In this document: positions 5,556 through 5,898 of the stretch, in pieces
How positions within the stretch are numbered: position 1 is the stretch's first letter
Layout of the letters: each line of letters begins with the position of its first letter
Assembly (NCBI GenBank): GCA_003661185.1
Contig: QMVQ01000112.1
Coordinates: 1 to 5,898 of the forward strand
From: Candidatus Alkanophagales archaeon
Lineage (GTDB): Archaea; Halobacteriota; Syntropharchaeia; Alkanophagales; B39-G2
DNA: 5,898 bases
Direction of reading: 5' to 3'
Made by a program: the position numbers and the translations under genes
Notes under the pieces: generated by a model
Database searches by the model: none
What the model saw: the letters and a program-made list of their open reading frames with translations, nothing else
What the model was told of the DNA's origin: nothing

Positions 5556-5576
5556 ATCTTTATATGTGATGAAGAC

Positions 5577-5586
5577 GATATAAAAG
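5577..5586 (-). promoter_or_regulatory. TATA box of the ADP-ribosylglycohydrolase operon
   Basis: CTTTTATATC on the minus strand, centred 26-27 bp before the GTG at 5555, which places the transcript start at the start codon. Read on the plus strand the same bases give GATATAAAAG, so the element could also work toward the inositol-phosphate synthase with a leader of about 65 nt. Confidence 0.5.
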
Positions 5587-5599
5587 AGTAGAGAAGGAC

Positions 5600-5619
5600 A
5601 GCCCTACCAGCAGGGGGCT
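5600..5619. other. Short inverted repeat in the divergent promoter region
   Basis: AGCCC (5600-5604) and GGGCT (5615-5619) form a 5-bp G/C-rich stem, extendable by a T:G pair. It lies between the two divergent promoters and directly abuts the AT-rich candidate TATA box of the synthase gene. It could be an operator half-site pair. A terminator is unlikely, as no gene ends here. The stem is short and may be chance. Confidence 0.25.
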
Positions 5620-5630
5620 TATTAATTTTT
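5619..5630 (+). promoter_or_regulatory. Candidate TATA box of the inositol-phosphate synthase gene
   Basis: TTATTAATTTTT is the most AT-rich stretch before the gene. A start about 26 bp after its centre (near 5650) would leave a leader of about 24 nt carrying the GGAGGTG ribosome-binding site at 5661-5667, a coherent arrangement. Confidence 0.4.
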
Positions 5631-5660
5631 ACGTGAGCTATTCAGTGCGTCCGAATCACG

Positions 5661-5667
5661 GGAGGTG
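5661..5667 (+). promoter_or_regulatory. Strong ribosome-binding site selecting a TTG start
   Basis: GGAGGTG, a near-complete match to the 16S rRNA 3' end, sits 6 nt before TTG 5674. It decides the start: the in-frame GTG at 5665 overlaps this site and so is unlikely to be used. Confidence 0.7.
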
Positions 5668-5673
5668 GGAGCT

Positions 5674-5898
5674 TTGAGAGTCGCTATATTTGGACAGGGA
5701 TATGTAGCATCTATACTCGCCGTTGGGCTTCAAAGGATAAAAAACGGCGAGATAGGCTACGTGGGCATCCCGCTTGCGGACTGCATCCCTGCGAAGGTGG
5801 AGGACATTGAGCTGACCACGGCATTCGACATTGACGTGAGCAAGGTGGGCAGACGCCTCTCAGAGGTCGTTCGGGCATACTGGCATGACGGGATAAAA
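5674..5898 (+). CDS. ino1: myo-Inositol-1-phosphate synthase, N-terminal part, cut by window edge
   Basis: Converts glucose-6-phosphate to L-myo-inositol-1-phosphate with NAD+, the first step toward inositol phospholipids such as archaetidylinositol and toward inositol-based compatible solutes. The 75 visible residues show VAIFGQGYVASILAVGLQRI (3-22), the Rossmann NAD-binding loop with GxGYVAS, then NGEIGYVGIPLADCIPAKVE (24-43) and DIELTTAFDIDVSKVGRRLS (44-63), then EVVRAYW (64-70). This order and wording match the Thermotoga TM1419-like and archaeal form of the enzyme rather than the long eukaryotic type. The start is a rare TTG, chosen because of the GGAGGTG site 6 nt upstream and because the first strand begins right after it. 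The catalytic domain lies outside the window. Confidence 0.85.
   Translation, partial: MRVAIFGQGYVASILAVGLQRIKNGEIGYVGIPLADCIPAKVEDIELTTAFDIDVSKVGRRLSEVVRAYWHDGIK

Noticed and set aside
5556..5567. CACATATAAAGA on the minus strand as the ADP-ribosylglycohydrolase promoter
   Set aside because: It lies directly before the GTG at 5555, so transcription would begin inside the gene, past the first conserved helix. The TATA box at 5577-5586 has the right spacing.
4954..5583. A 209-codon open frame on the plus strand, opposite the ADP-ribosylglycohydrolase
   Set aside because: It is antisense to a gene with clear family motifs, its composition is Ser/Ala/Arg-rich without recognisable domains, and it has no start signal.
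1..5898. tRNA, rRNA, insertion sequence or phage genes
   Set aside because: I saw no tRNA-like cloverleaf, rRNA segment, transposase or integrase motif, or flanking duplicated ends in any gap or frame inspected by eye.

Overview
The window looks archaeal, most likely from the euryarchaeal methanogen or methane/alkane-oxidiser lineages. The strongest evidence is a full-length methanogenesis marker protein 7 (Mmp7), a protein confined to organisms that carry methyl-coenzyme M reductase (MCR). An archaeal-type KsgA, a Thermotoga/archaeal-type inositol-phosphate synthase and several BRE/TATA-like elements about 24-28 bp upstream of start codons (leaderless transcripts) agree with this. I cannot name the species from the sequence alone. 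An ANME- or Syntrophoarchaeum-like lineage or a methanogen are all possible.

Layout. Bases 1-141 (-) hold the N-terminus of an uroporphyrinogen-III C-methyltransferase, cut by the window edge. Diverging from it is a PfkB-family sugar/nucleoside kinase (242-1210, +). A 155-bp convergent gap follows, with a weak hairpin and one small minus-strand ORF of unclear status. Next comes a two-gene minus-strand operon: mmp7 (2010-2924), followed with a GTGA overlap by an RsbX/SpoIIE-like PP2C serine phosphatase (1366-2013). ksgA (2998-3828, +) diverges from mmp7 across only 73 bp. ksgA converges on a second minus-strand operon, an ADP-ribosylglycohydrolase (4650-5555) followed with an ATGA overlap by an NrdG2-type radical SAM activase (3898-4653). 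The 69 bp between ksgA and the radical SAM gene consist entirely of a perfect 20-bp tandem repeat, which supplies the stop codons of both genes. Finally, a myo-inositol-1-phosphate synthase starts at 5674 (+) and runs off the window. No gap between genes exceeds about 155 bp.

How the genes fit together. Most are housekeeping or biosynthetic: SUMT makes the siroheme/cobalamin/F430 precursor precorrin-2, KsgA matures 16S rRNA, and inositol-phosphate synthase serves lipid or osmolyte synthesis. A theme worth attention is post-translational control. One operon joins an MCR-associated factor to a serine phosphatase, and the other joins an ADP-ribose-removing hydrolase to a radical SAM activase. 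In both, the reading frames overlap in a way that suggests translational coupling. The functional links are inference; the overlaps and motifs are seen directly.
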